From NCBI RefSeq assembly GCF_000787575.1, contig NW_012236527.1, positions 992,001 to 1,056,000 on the forward strand: DNA of 64,000 nt, given 5' to 3'. This stretch comes from Acytostelium subglobosum LB1 (lineage: Eukaryota; Evosea; Eumycetozoa; Acytosteliales; Acytosteliaceae). Below, one piece after another: positions 13,017 through 25,392 of this stretch. The notes under the pieces were generated by a model. It did no database searches, had not been told where the DNA came from, and saw only the letters and a list, made by a program, of their open reading frames with translations. Each line of letters begins with the position of its first letter. Positions within the stretch are counted from its first letter, which is position 1. The position numbers and the translations under genes are program-made.

Positions 13017-13798
13017 ATGTCTGACGGTGCTGCTTCATCTCCCGCCAAGTCCAAGACTGCCGGCGCTCACAGCAACAATCTTAAGATATGTGTTCTTGGT
13101 GATGGTGGTGTAGGAAAGGTAAGTCATCTTTGGTCCCGCAGCACAGTAGCATCACCAACTTAGTTATCTGACACCGACACATCACTCTTTAGACTTCCCT
13201 CACTATTCAACTGTGCTCCAACCACTTTGTAGAGTACTACGACCCAACTATCGAGGACAGCTATAGAAAGCAAGTGGTCATCGATGAGGAGGCTTGCATT
13301 CTGGACATTTTGGATACCGCTGGCCAAGAAGAGCTCACCGCCATGCGTGACCAATGGATCCGTTCATGCGAGGGTTTCATCATTGTCTACAACATAACGA
13401 GCAGATCGTCGTTCGATCAGGTCACCCTGTTCAAGGAGCAGGTGTCCCGTGTGCTCGACAAGGAGTCCGTGCCAATTATGCTGGTCGGAAACAAGTGCGA
13501 CCTGGAGCATCTGCGTGAGGTCACTCTGGAGGAGGGCAAGGACCTGGCCAAGTGTCTGGGCATGCTCCATCTGGAAGCTTCCGCCCGCACCCGTCACAAC
13601 GTCGAGGAGTCCTTCTATGAGCTGGTCCGCGAGATGCGTCGTCGCGAGCGTGGCGCCAAGGCCGCCGGCAACAAGGACGATGGCCACAAGAAGAGCAAGT
13701 TCAAGTCGATGATGTCCAGCTCCTCCAAGAAGCTGAACAACTTCAAGACCAAGACGATGACCAAGGTCGAGAATATCTCCTTCTGCAAGACCATGTAA
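13017..13798 (+). CDS. Ras-family small GTPase with extended ends
   Basis: Exons 13017-13118 and 13193-13798 encode 235 residues, against about 190 for a typical Ras. After a 21-residue N-terminal extension come G1 (GDGGVGKT, with the intron after the P-loop Lys), a Ras-type effector loop ([12 protein letters not shown]), G3 (DTAGQEE), G4 (GNKCD) and G5 (EASAR). The Gln equivalent to Ras Gln61 is present. The effector loop places it with Ras/Rap rather than Rho or Rab. The C-terminus is a roughly 60-residue Lys/Ser-rich hypervariable region ending CKTM, a CaaX-type box suitable for prenylation next to a polybasic stretch, so plasma-membrane attachment is likely. Codons in exon 2 end mostly in C or G, suggesting high expression. 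Dictyostelids have many Ras paralogs, so no symbol is given. Confidence 0.9.
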
Positions 13799-15350
13799 AC
13801 CTTAGCATGGCCTATGCGTCGAGCATCGAGATAGTTTAGTTATATACCATAGTACCCAACCCAACCAACCAACCAACCATCCACATCCACTCAATCATTC
13901 TTGCTCAACACTTGTTGCGTCGCATCCTCCTACACCTACTCTCCAATGTTTTCCCAAGTCATCGTCCGACTACGAGATGGTGGCCGTTCCGCTCCCCAGC
14001 TTCCCCCGCTCCCCCATCATTCCAACCTCTACTACAACCTCCGCCGCGGCTCATCAATGCCAACCAACAACCAAACCTGTACTGTAATAATCGGAATGCA
14101 TTTGTATAATTCTACTCCATAATAAACCCAATGGTTGTTGTATTTCCCCAAGAACATCTCTCTTGTTATCCTTGTTGATTGATTGATTATTTGAATTCCT
14201 TCATTCAATCATTTATTCCAATCCTAATACCCTACATCCAGATGATAAAGTTGTAGATCAAGGAATAAACCTGACCAGTTTAAAAATTAATTTAATAAAC
14301 AAATAATTAGTCATTTATCAATGGACATTGGGAATTAAAATTATAACTTCCAGATCAGATCAGGTTGCATCTAGATGAACTGGCACTGCCAAATTCATTA
14401 TAAATACAACTTATTCATTCAGTCTAATTTCCATTCATAACATAAATATACATTTATATCATAATATATATAATATTTTGAGTAAGTACAATGTAGGGAA
14501 ACAATGGTCATTCTCTTGTTAACAAATAAATACTAATCTTTACCAAAGTCAATGATGTATATGATAGATTCAACATTGACACCTTGTGGGCACAGCGAGG
14601 ATACTGATCAAATTTAACTTAATAAAGCCAAAGTGCCTTTAATAAAAGTACTTACAGCTTAGTTCTGTTATACTCCCATAGATTATTTGCTATTCCCACT
14701 GTGTTTCTACCCATGTACTTAGAGCAGGCCTTCTTACATCCCCGCCCTGACCTCAAATTAGAACAATGGAGTCCATCCTATGTGCTTGTGTGCCCTCTGT
14801 CGCCATCTTGAACAACAACCCATGTTCCAGATCACCTTTCCCTCCAAGCTAACCAACTCGTACAACAACACCGAGGGAACTACCTCTCCAATCCAGGTCC
14901 AACCTCGATCGCCACCAACATGTCAACCACCCTTTNCCTACCTTTGGTGGCACCCGAATTGTGGATAGCGTGATGAAAGAGTTTGCCGTTTGATTCAATC
15001 AATAGATCTCCCAACCATAAAGCTTGGTCAACATTGGAAACCAATCAACAAATAGGCCGACCTTAAAAAATTAATCTATTAATAAATAACACTCAATCAA
15101 TCAATCGACCACCATCTGGTCATGGGTGTATTTTCCAATGTTTATAGATAATGTTTATTAACTGTTTGTACAGGTACAGGGATATATACAGTAGGGATGG
15201 ATAAATAAATAGAGAGTAATATAAATATATATATTATGTATGTGTAGGTAGGGCTGCGGAGGATGGTTGGCGAGGAAGTGTAAAGGGTAGGGGTTGGTAT
15301 GTATATATATATATGTATAAGGAGGGCGGTCGATCGATCAATCACTTCAA
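13799..15350. other. Long intergenic region containing a Sib gene relic
   Basis: Downstream of the Ras gene the DNA becomes very AT-rich (14280-14560). A GC-richer island at 14772-14965 is a relic annotated separately. The rest (14966-15350) is AT-rich with TATATA runs next to the 3' end of the minus-strand gene that ends at 15351. A single N lies at 14936. Nothing else coding was recognised. Confidence 0.5.
14772..14965 (+). pseudogene. Degenerate fragment of a Sib-family adhesion gene
   Basis: This island aligns by eye with about 43520-43800 inside the intact Sib gene. Shared blocks in the same order include the segment around GTGCTTGTGTGCC, AGATCACCTTT, CCAATCCAGGTC, ACCTCGATCGCCACCAAC and CCTTTGGTGGC. 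Two internal deletions of about 20-60 bases and many substitutions separate them, and the longest frame (62 codons) is not the Sib frame throughout. The source may be another Sib paralog rather than the copy in this window. It has no intact ORF, start or splice sites, so it is a dead fragment in the same orientation as the intact gene. Its GC content stands out from the AT-rich surroundings. Confidence 0.75.
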
Positions 15351-16887
15351 TCACTTGGACTTTAACTTTAGTTTCTTTTCCAGTGTTGTTCGCAATGAGG
15401 ATATCTCCCTCCTCTCGTGAGCCATGACAATAGTCTTCTCACCTGTGTACCTGTCTAACTTGCCTGCTCTTTTAAGCTCAAGTATCCTATATGATTGATT
15501 GAATGTTAGTTACTGGATTGATAGTATTTGTAGTTGTAATGATGTTGCTATGACTTACTTCTTCTTCCTACTAATCTCATCCTTCTTCCATTTCTCGACA
15601 ACTATTCCTTCGTTCTTGGCACCGACTTTGGAGTTGATCTTGGTGTTCAACCAGAGTTCTAATAATACAGGTTGCAGTAAATTTACAATGTCCACCAACT
15701 CGTTCGACTCCTCAACGGTCAGGTCTCTGATCTGTTTCAAGGCCGTGTTCAAAGTGTTCCAAATGCTCCATGTGATGTCGCCCAGTATTCTGGAGTTCAA
15801 TGTACCATCCACTCCATGTGAAGCTTGGAAACCAATGTCCTTCTACAAGTATTTGATCAATAATTAGTTAGTAATCATATGATGTAGGACTGATTGATCG
15901 ATCAAACAAACATACCATTCTCGATGTAATGCCCTTTGAATATTTCTGACCCTTGAACGTTTCATAGAATTGACTCCAGGTGATTCGGTTGATGTTCTTG
16001 TTGAGAATGATGATGTCGTCGAATGATGTATTCTCTAGTCTCAGGCTATGCTTGATCTCGGTGTCTTCCGATGGACGATCACTAAAGTTGAGTGCCTCGT
16101 GCAATGAAGATGTAGAAGAGGAAGAGGATGATGAAGAAGAGGATGATGTCGACGATGATGGTGATGATGACAAGGAATCCTCATCATGCACTGCGCTACT
16201 ATCTATCCAACCATCCTCGGGCAACTCCTCAGACTCGTATCCATTGAGACCCAGTATCTCATCGTGGAAGAATCTATCCTTGATATATTTGAGCCATTGT
16301 GATTCCATTGTGTTGATCACTGTAGAGATGACGGCAGACCTCTTGTTGGAGTCCAGAGGAGACCTCAGCTCATCAAGTTGCTCATCGGAGAGTGGCTTCA
16401 AAATGTCGTTGGCGCGGCGGATAAAAGTTGGCTTCATCTTGAGGTTGGAGGCAGTCTTCTTTAGATTATTCAGTTCACCCAGTACCTTTTCGCTCTCGAG
16501 TTGGTTCTGCTTGAGAATGAACTCCTCGGTCGTCGACAGAACCCATTCCCACTCCTTCCACAGCTCCTTCTCCTTCTCTTTGTACTCCTCCTCGTCGAAA
16601 TGCTTCTCCTCGATGCCTCTCAACCAGTTGGTAAGAGAGAACAGTATACTGAGTACGTCTGAGCTCCAATGTAAATCGTCCCTGTGGTGACTGGATATCT
16701 TTGTAATCTGTGTATCCGATACTGTGTCCGATGGGTCGGTCGATACTAGACCAGTTGGAATCAAATTGTTCATCGTCTCTATCATTATTTCGGAGTTTGC
16801 GGTCTCCATTCTAATATTAAAATTATTATTATTCTCCTCCTTCTTCACTATATTTAAATTATTTGTTGTTGTCGTTGTCGTGGTCAA
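15351..16887 (-). CDS. Unrecognised 463-residue protein, charged and helical
   Basis: Three exons read leftward: 16887-15916, 15842-15559 and 15486-15351, with consistent phases. I do not recognise the family. After a Thr/Asn-rich start, residues 70-230 are helical and charged (WLRGIEEKHFDEEEYKEKEK; later LKPLSDEQLDELRSPLDSNK). A poly-Ser block follows near residue 255. A more conserved-looking segment then contains WSQFYETFKGQKYSKGI, and the last 50 residues are very basic (RAGKLDRYTGEK, ending KLKLKSK). The basic tail could be nuclear or nucleolar, but that is a guess. No signal peptide or membrane segment is seen. Confidence 0.65.
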
Positions 16888-18594
16888 TGTTGATGATGTT
16901 ACTTCTGTTGTTGCCGCTGCTATTGATGTTGTTATTCCTGTTTTTGACTTATAATGATGTTGACTTCTGATCGAAACTATTTAATTCGGTGTGGTTGTAA
17001 TTTTAATTGTAATAATAGTAGGTGTAAATAATAAAGTTCGGAATTATAGAGTATTGATCTCTAATATGTGTGCGATGATTGTTGGTAATAATATTGTCGG
17101 ACAGCAACTAATGCGTATGTGAATGATGATGTGTATTACTATTTACAAAACTATATACAATTGTAGTAATGATGATTGATTGATTGGTGATTGGTTGATG
17201 ATCTGTTTGTTGTATTTACAACATAATAAATTCGTTATTCTTCTTGTGATAATATTATTATTATTATTATAAGTATAATTATTATTATCTGTATTTGTAA
17301 TGGTGGTGGTAGCTAAATGAACAATGAATAGAGTATTTGTTGTAATATATGTATGTCTGTGTTTCAAAGGAACGTTGAGAAGATGAGACGTGGAATGCGA
17401 AGATCAATTAATTTCAAATGCGTAGAATAACCACAAAGGAGGATCGCACACAAACAAACGAAACCAAACACTTTGCTTCACACACGTGGTTATGTTGGTT
17501 GTTGTTGGCCTGGGGGAAAAGAAGTGTTGAGTGTGGGGTGCAGCAATGCTATGCAATTGAAGTATTGGAGTTCAATAATAATATAATATTATTTATAAAT
17601 AATAATGATGTTTATATATAAATATAAAAAGAGAAGAGAAGAGTGATAGTTGTTGTGTTGTTGGATATACTAGTGGTGTGATGTTATGTTAACAACACAG
17701 TGACAAACAAGGCAAAGTGCGCAGATGGTGAGAAGATGCGAAGCAGCCAACAGCAACAGTATTAGCGCTAATGTTATCTGTTCTCAATAATAGGAGAGAT
17801 GAGGAACAAGAGGAGGATGAAGCTGTGTTGTTGTTGCAACAACAGGTAAAGTGTGATGACATGTGAGTGGTGTGACTACATATAGGCACACATTCACCCC
17901 ATTCATTACCCCCACAACTCTCCGTGTGTCGACACTCGGGTGGTTGTTGTTCAACAGTTGTGTTATGTGTTTATGTGTGTGTATGTATATGTTTGTTATT
18001 CATTCACCCCTGGGCTGAAGTGGGGTGGGGGTGCGTTTGTACATATTTATATGTGTGTGAACGAGACAAGACAAGTGAAGACGAGACAGACAAGTGATTG
18101 GGGGGGACGAGTCCATCAATCAGTGGTTGACTTACACTTTATCACATAGACACACAATCAAAGATGGGAGTGGAGAGATAGAGAGTGGTGGCTGTTGCAT
18201 CAGATGTAGCGATTTATAGGTGTGAAAGTTGGCAATAGTCTCTGGACTCGAATGGAAGGATGATGATGATCATCGGAAGGGTGGTAACGGTTGGTTGATT
18301 AAAAGTGGATGTAGTGATGCAATTGTTGTTGGGAAGCGCAATGTTGATCAAATTTGTAAATAATCCAATGGAAAGATGGATTGATTGATTGGATTGATGG
18401 ATTGTCAATCCTTAAGATCCGTCGGTGTATCTTTGATTTGATTGATTGATTGCTGCCGTCGAAGATTGCGTCGTCGTTGTTGTGATGTCCAATTGATGTG
18501 CTGGAACTAAATATGGTAACTTTGGATGGTCGATCATTCCTAATCCCATCAATATAAAACAAGTGTTATGTGTCCATATCATCACATGATGAAG

Positions 18595-18849
18595 TCACAC
18601 CAAAAAATAAGAATATTCAATCGATAAATGGGGATGATTGAAGATCCAGAAAGGCTGTCCGATATACAATTTATAGATGATCTGGATTTCCGACATCGAT
18701 GCTTTGTGATACAGATTAAGTATTGTGAACCTACTGTTTGTAATATCCAAACCCTGGTCGAGTAAATGTTGGTGTATGGATGTTGTTGAAGTTGACAAGG
18801 AAGTGGAGGAGGTGGAGGACTGTTCTTTGCAATCTAGAAAGTCCGTCAT
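18595..18849 (-). CDS. Possible small protein (84 residues), unrecognised
   Basis: A minus-strand ORF from an ATG at 18849 to a stop at 18595 encodes 84 residues starting MTDFLDCKEQ. A Ser/Thr block is followed by about 50 residues of mixed, non-repetitive composition (LDITNSRFTILNLYHKASMS, then IQIIYKLYIGQPFWI). The amino-acid mix is less repetitive than the surrounding TTGA repeats would give by chance. There is no homology I recognise, and no splice partner was found. It could be a short gene, an exon or a relic. Confidence 0.3.
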   Translation of the reverse strand: MTDFLDCKEQSSTSSTSLSTSTTSIHQHLLDQGLDITNSRFTILNLYHKASMSEIQIIYKLYIGQPFWIFNHPHLSIEYSYFLV

Positions 18850-19431
18850 CCAATTTAAAAAAAATATTGTCAACCTGGATAGGACTGATTGTTTATGTAT
18901 TTAAAAATATGATTATATATATATGTATAAATGTATAATGGTAACCAATTGAAAATATAAGGTATGAATGTATTTAAATGTCAATGTTACATCAACAAAC
19001 ATGATCAAAAGGATGGATGGATGGATTGGATGGATGAGTGATATGATGATGAAGTTAAACAACAATGGAGGATGTTTGGCGCTGAAGGGTGGAGGTGAAA
19101 TAGGGTGGGAAGTGCACAACACAACTTACATCTTCAAATATGTTCCAAGCTGCTAGTTCACTTGAGTTAGATATGCCGTGGAGTTGTCACGTGTTGTTGT
19201 TTGTTGATGTAATAATATTATTTATTATATGTATGTATGAATGTATTTATATATATATATGTGTGTGTTTGACTCTCAACTAACTCAATTGGGTATAAAT
19301 AGATAGGTTTAAATGACGATCAAAAGCGTGTTGTTCCAATGGCCGCCTAACCCATTATCACTATCACCTCTCACTTCGTAACACTCGGGTTCACTTCACA
19401 TGCTAGATCACAACATGTTGTTCACATCTAA

Positions 19432-19769
19432 GGGGGGGGGGGGGGGGGGTTCGCTATGCTTTGAGATCTCAAACTTAGAGTTGTTGCAATGCATTGATGT
19501 GGTTTCACCCACGGACACACCATAATATAACATTCAAAGTAGAGAAGTCTAAATNNNNNNNNNNNNNNNNNNNNNNNNNNNNNNNNNNNNNNNNNNNNNN
19601 NNNNNNNNNNNNNNNNNNNNNNNNNNNNNNNNNNNNNNNNNNNNNNNNNNNNNNGGGGGGGGGGGTTCGCTATGCTTTGAGATCTCAAACTTAGAGTTGT
19701 TGCAATGCATTGATGTGTTTTCACCCACTCACACACCATAATATAACATTCAAAGTAGAGAAGTCTAAA
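19432..19769. repeat. Duplicated 120-base segment headed by poly-G on both sides of a 100-N gap
   Basis: Bases 19432-19554 begin with 18 consecutive G's and continue TTCGCTATGCTTTGAGATCT to AGTCTAAAT. After exactly 100 N's (19555-19654), bases 19655-19769 repeat the same sequence with 11 G's at the head and about three substitutions. A round 100-N gap is a common placeholder for unknown size. The two copies may be one locus duplicated by failed overlap at a scaffold join, or true tandem repeats that broke the assembly. Confidence 0.85.
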
Positions 19770-20597
19770 TTCAAATTCTGGGCAATCGGTCAGTCAGTCG
19801 GTCGGTCTATCGTCTGACATCTATTAAGTCTAGTTATGAAAATGGGATACCAAACTAAGATGGGTCCGCAGACTTTGAAACTTCCAACCCTTTGATTCTT
19901 GTAACTCAATCGCTTGGAGTAAAAACAACAAAATTTGTAAGTTAATGTTATCTCTATCAAACTTAATCAATAAAAGAAGGACTTGTCTTTATTCTCTCTA
20001 TAATCATCTAAAGATGTAATCTTTCACTTAACAATTAACTAGTTAATTTGATCAATAAGGACATAGTCTTCAACTTCTCAGTTAGACGGGAAGTAGTAAG
20101 TGAGGTACTCATTATTCGATCGTTTTTATTTTTTTCAAGAGGCTGACCCCTTTGCCTTAGCAAAAGAGACTTTGATTTTTTTTGATCCAGAAATGATTGG
20201 TCAGTTGATGATATCTATAATGCAAATTGAAGGCCTACAGTCATATGCCTGCCAACCTACTAATAAACTTGCACATCATCAACAACAACGATACATCACC
20301 CATATACAATGTGATCACCATACTATTTGGGTGTACCAACTACCACCACCCGCACTCATCCACACCACATCCACAATCACCACCATCGATGATCGTTGTC
20401 GTCACATGCTCATGTTAACATCACATCTTAAAGTAAGTTGTTGTTAATGAGTGTGCAAGTACTTTCAAGTCTCTTGCTTGGGACATACATTGTCATTACA
20501 TTCCAACAACCAACATCATCAAATAACATTCAATCTCAATCACTCAATCACTCAATCACTCAATCAATCAATCAATCAATAATATAAAAGTGAAAGG

Positions 20598-23500
20598 ATG
20601 GAAGTCAGACGACTGTCTGCTGAGTACTACTTAGGTCCAAGTTCGTTCACTGTCAAGGTATGTACATCCCATCAATGAATGGATCTCCAAACTAACATAC
20701 TCAATCATACTCAATAGATTGACTTGGAAGGCATTACCAGCACATTGACATTCCAATCATTCGCCACAGTTGACAATGTCAAATATGAGATATTCAAACA
20801 GAACAGGGACATCCTAAAAGATCAAAGTCACCATGACTACCTCCTGGCTCTAAACAAGAGAGTATGTATTCATTCATGGATCACCCACTCACACATACTA
20901 ACTGGAATAATTCCAATAGACTGATGTATTACAGATTGAGTTTGTCAAGTTTATATTTGCTCATGAGGGTATACAAAAGGCATTGACAACGAAGGAGGAA
21001 GCATCGATTGAGGTATTCCTTGTTCCAAAGCCAAATGAGATAAAGGCATTCATGAAGAAGGCTGATAGGATAAAGAAACAACTCATATCAATATCATCCA
21101 AACAACTTACCAAACATGTGGTCACACCATCACCATACGTATCACCCAATGTACAGTCCAATCAATCACTACCATCACTAGATATATGTCCAACATCACC
21201 ACAACCATCACATTCATCATCTTCTTCATCATCAGCTCGCAACTCAACACATATGCCCGAGACGACAACACCAACATCATCACCTGGCAGCACATTCTTG
21301 GCGGTCAAAAGGATACCACGAGGTACTTTTGGCAATGCAATGGAGTTCAACCAATCAATGGATGGAAGAGTGGATTTATTACCCTTGGTACCTGGTCAAG
21401 CATCATCGTCCAACATCAACAACACTGGCCAATCATCGTCAACAAACAAATCAAACTCAAAGGATTATGGCGATAATCTATCACCTCGTGGATCAAGAAT
21501 ACTTAAACCGCGATTTGATGCTGAGGATCCAATGGATCGCGATATCCTCCCACCAAACAACGAGATGGTATCACTTCAGCAACAGTTGGTCGACATTGAG
21601 GATGCCCAGCTGAAGTATCTCTCTAGGTCATTCGAGGACAATGACAATGATACACAGCAACATGATCACAAACATCACACACGCGATCACACGCATGAGG
21701 GTCTGGAGGAAGACGAAGATGAGCCCCTCGATGTTCTGAAGGATGTTGAGGACTTGCCAACGTGTTGGACTGACATGGTATCATTCGCAAATCACCCTTT
21801 GGATGATGTCAATGGATATCACAACTTCCCTGTGTTGGTCTCCACATCCAAAGACATGTCGGCAATATTTGGATGTCCCAGTGGAGCCACGGCCGCAGAG
21901 TTCAGACAGCATATCATCACACAGATGGAGAGTATGATTGCATCCATACGCAATGGATCAATGTCACTTGACCTCAGCTCAGATGGCCACTCGCCCATGG
22001 CCAACGACACCTCAATGCATGACCTTATCAGCTCGAGCTACCCTGGCATCCCCAGAGTGATCGTGGGTGCCACGCCCACGCCCAAGCAAGAGTCGTCGTC
22101 CAGCAACTTCACGCATAGGGTACCTTCAACCATCGTACCGCGATACAGTACACGTCTACAAGCAATCAATAAGCCACCAATAATGACAGCCAGGAGCAAC
22201 AATGGAGTGTTCAGACAGCAACAGTCACGCAGTCCAATATGCATTGGCAGTGGAAGGGATGCCTCGTTCTCATTGGGTGAGCAACGCGACCAAACTATCA
22301 AGGCGACGGTACAACGAAGGAAGTTGGCACAGATCCACATTGCATCACTACTTGGACGGCCCATCGCCTGGACCAAGGACGACTCAGAAGTGAAGCAGTT
22401 CAGAAGTATAATGGAGAATGTATTCAATCTTCATGAGCTGGACAAGCGCGAGCGTATCAAGATCACGCTGGCGCCAACTATGGCGACCAAGATTGGCGAT
22501 GATCCATTGCTCCCAACAGCATTCCACATCAAGGTTTACATCCCCCCAGACAATCACTCAACGACCATTTGTGTAAATGGTGTCGACTTGATCAGCCACA
22601 TCATTGAGCGTGTCGTGGCCAAACAACACTCTGCCACGCTGCTACTGGATCACAAGGCATCAGACTTTGTATTGAGGATAACAGGCACATCCGATCATAT
22701 TATCAATGATTGTGAGATCAAGAGGCTGGAGCATGTTAGGTATAGACTACAAAGGAAGTTGGACATCAAGTTCAGTTTGGTCAATCGGTCAACTTTACCC
22801 AACATGATGATGGGTGGTGGCTACATCGACGGTGCAAGTCAAGACATTGTAGTGATAAACAACTCAATACCAGTGCGTAGCAACGACAAAAAGGCCACTG
22901 CCAAGTCAATCCTGCCGCAACAGACCGCCATCATAGGGTCGGCGCGATACTTGAGCCTCAGTCCAGCCATGTCGGCGTCCGGCTCCACGATCTCATCAAA
23001 GCCCACGAGACACTCTATCCTGTTGAGTGAGATCAACAGACCATTCGAGATACGAATCATATGTCTTGAGAACCTCACTGGCTCGCTGTTCTCATCACTC
23101 ACCCCTGATGCGCCACTCAATGATATCAAACTCACAATTGTCGTCAGTCTGTACCATGGCGACGACCTGCTCACTGAGCCACTGGAGACCACATTCAAGT
23201 CAGTGCACAATCCACTCTGGTGTGAATGGCTAAGATCCACATTGTTGTTGTGTGATGTTCCACGCGCAGCCAAGGTGTGCATCACAATGTACGCATCAGT
23301 TGGCGAACGACCCAAGATCAGCATAGGCTGGGCAGACCTTCAACTGATAGACCATCGAGGCAATCTACAAAACGGTGTGATTGGACTGATGTTATGTCCA
23401 GGTGATCGTGCCGCTGCTTCATCAGCAGTAGCCGTGGCCTACAATCAAACATGTCCATCTCTTGTGATTGAGTTTGCTCAATTCCCATTCCCTGTGCTTT

Positions 23501-25231
23501 CACCTCGTCCATTATCCAGACGCGAGACCCGTGCCAACTCATCAACTTCCCCTGTCGCCGACAACGATCATAAGGACAACAAGAACTATGTTGAACCTCG
23601 ACGACATGACTTGGAGCGCATGGAGCTGCTGATCAAGCGTCATCCAATGAATGAGATGTCCACACTTGATCGCCAGTTCATTTGGATGTATCGCGTGTAC
23701 CTCAAGGGAGTCTATCCAAACTCATTGCCAAGGATACTGCAATGTGTCCATTGGAGTAATCCTCACGAGGTCAAGCAGGTCCATGAGCTGCTGGCCGACT
23801 GGCCCCAGATCCCGCCAACTGATGCCATCGAACTGCTGGACATCAAGTTTGCAGATGAACTTGTTCGCGAGTATGCCGTCACTTGTCTTCTTCCACTAAG
23901 TGACCAGGAGCTAGTGCGATACCTACTTCCATTGGTCCAATCACTCAAACATGAGCCATACCATGACTCATCACTCGGTCGCTTCCTCATACAACGAGCA
24001 TTGGCCAATCGTGCAATGATTGGACATCGATTCTTCTGGCTCCTCGAGGCTGAGCTACATGACCCCAGACACTCTGACAGATGTGCACTCATACTGGAGA
24101 CTTTCCTCAAGGGCTGTGGAGACCAACGCCACGAGTTTGTCAAGCAGATGGAGGTCGTGACCAAGCTGTGCTCCATCGCTCAATCAATCAAACTGGCACC
24201 AACCAACAAGAGGAAGCAGATGCTGCATGATGAGTTGACGCGTGTAGAGTGGCCAAACACATTCCATCTACCGACATCAGTGACAACCCAGGCATGTGGC
24301 ATCATCATTGATGAGTGTCGCTGGCTGGACTCATCCATTGCAACTTTGTTGCTCGTATTCCAGAATGTTGATCCGATGGGCGATCCCATCAGAGTTGTGT
24401 ACAGACATGGCGATGACCTCCGTCAAGATATGTTCACACTGAACATGATGTCATTGATGGATGATATATGGAAGAGTAATGGACTCGATCTACACATGTC
24501 CATTTACAATGTGACGGCCACTGGTGAGCGATCTGGATTCATCGAGGTGATGGTGGACACGCCACACATCCTGGCCAATATCCACAAGGAGACCAATACA
24601 ATATCAAAGATACCAGGACTTGCTGGATGGATCAAAGAGAGGAACCAAAGTGACGCTGACTACGAGTCTGCCGTTCAAAACTTCATCCACTCACTCGCCG
24701 GCTACTCCGTAGCCACACACAGTCTTGGCATCGGAGACAGGCAACACGACGACACCGACATCATGGTTACAAACTCTGGTCACCTACTACGTAAGTTGAT
24801 TGATTCACCATTCGCTGGAACCATCCACTCACTCATTCAATCACTTGATCAATCATACAGACAAGGACTTTGCTCACTTCCTTGGAAGTGTTAGGAAGAG
24901 TATTCAATCAAGTTCAAAGAAGGACAAGGTCATGCCATTGATAGTGACTGCCGAGTTTGTGACGGTGATGGGTGGAGAGAAGAGTAGTTTGTTTAAATGG
25001 TTCTCAGATCTCTGTTGTCTATCATTCGATCTGATCAGGAAACACGTCTCATTGTTCATTGTCCTGTTCAAACTGGTACTGTCAACTGGTATCTCAGAGT
25101 TGTCAAGACGTAGTGACATTGAGTATCTGCGGTCGTCCTTCATGGTAGAAGCGGCAGACGACGAACAAGCCAAACAATCATTCGAGACCCTCATCCAGAA
25201 GAGTCTAAGGAAGAAGACGACACCACAATAA
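20598..25231 (+). CDS. Class I-type phosphoinositide 3-kinase with altered catalytic motifs
   Basis: Exons 20598-20657, 20718-20861, 20935-24790 and 24861-25231 encode 1476 residues. Order: an N-terminal adaptor-binding-like segment (1-100), a Ser/His/Asp-rich linker, a Ras-binding-domain-like segment (about 590-680), C2 (about 770-910, FEIRIICLENL), a PIK helical domain (about 950-1140, with MYRVYLKGVYPNSLPRIL) and a kinase domain to the end. The N-lobe motif GDDLRQDM is intact. However, the lysine normally just before it is Arg1225 (VVYRHGDD), the catalytic loop DRHxxN reads DRQHDDTD (1336-1343), and the activation-loop DFG reads DFA (1356-1358, across the last intron). The rest of the C-lobe is full length. 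Dictyostelids have several Ras-regulated PI3Ks that make PIP3 at the leading edge. This one may be weakly active, altered or a pseudokinase. Confidence 0.88.
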
Positions 25232-25392
25232 AGACCAATCCATTTGATGGACTTTACTTCCAATCATCTTGATTCGCCATGTTTGTTACCTGTATTATTA
25301 TATGATGGATGGTGATGGAGGATGTGTAATGAAAGGGATGAAGGTGTTTATTTCAAATGGGACAACAACAATCAGATGATCGATCGATCGAT

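Larger units (their letters stand above)
16888..20597. other. Gene-poor 3.7 kb region with assembly gap and repeats
   Basis: This is the longest stretch without a confident gene. It holds AT-rich promoter-like DNA next to the start at 16887, GTGTATGT-type repeats near 17960-18060, short G runs (18095-18110), many TTGATTGA repeats (18290-18450), a possible small ORF at 18595-18849 and a duplicated segment around a 100-N gap (19432-19769), the last two annotated separately. The stretch 19780-20597 leads into the PI3-kinase gene and has CAATCACT repeats just upstream of the start. No RNA gene was recognised. Confidence 0.5.

Noticed and set aside
20100-20447. 115-codon plus-strand ORF upstream of the PI3-kinase
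   Set aside because: The first 55 codons look mildly protein-like, but the rest is His/Thr-rich from CAT/CAC repeats, a second overlapping frame looks equally good, and no family is recognised.
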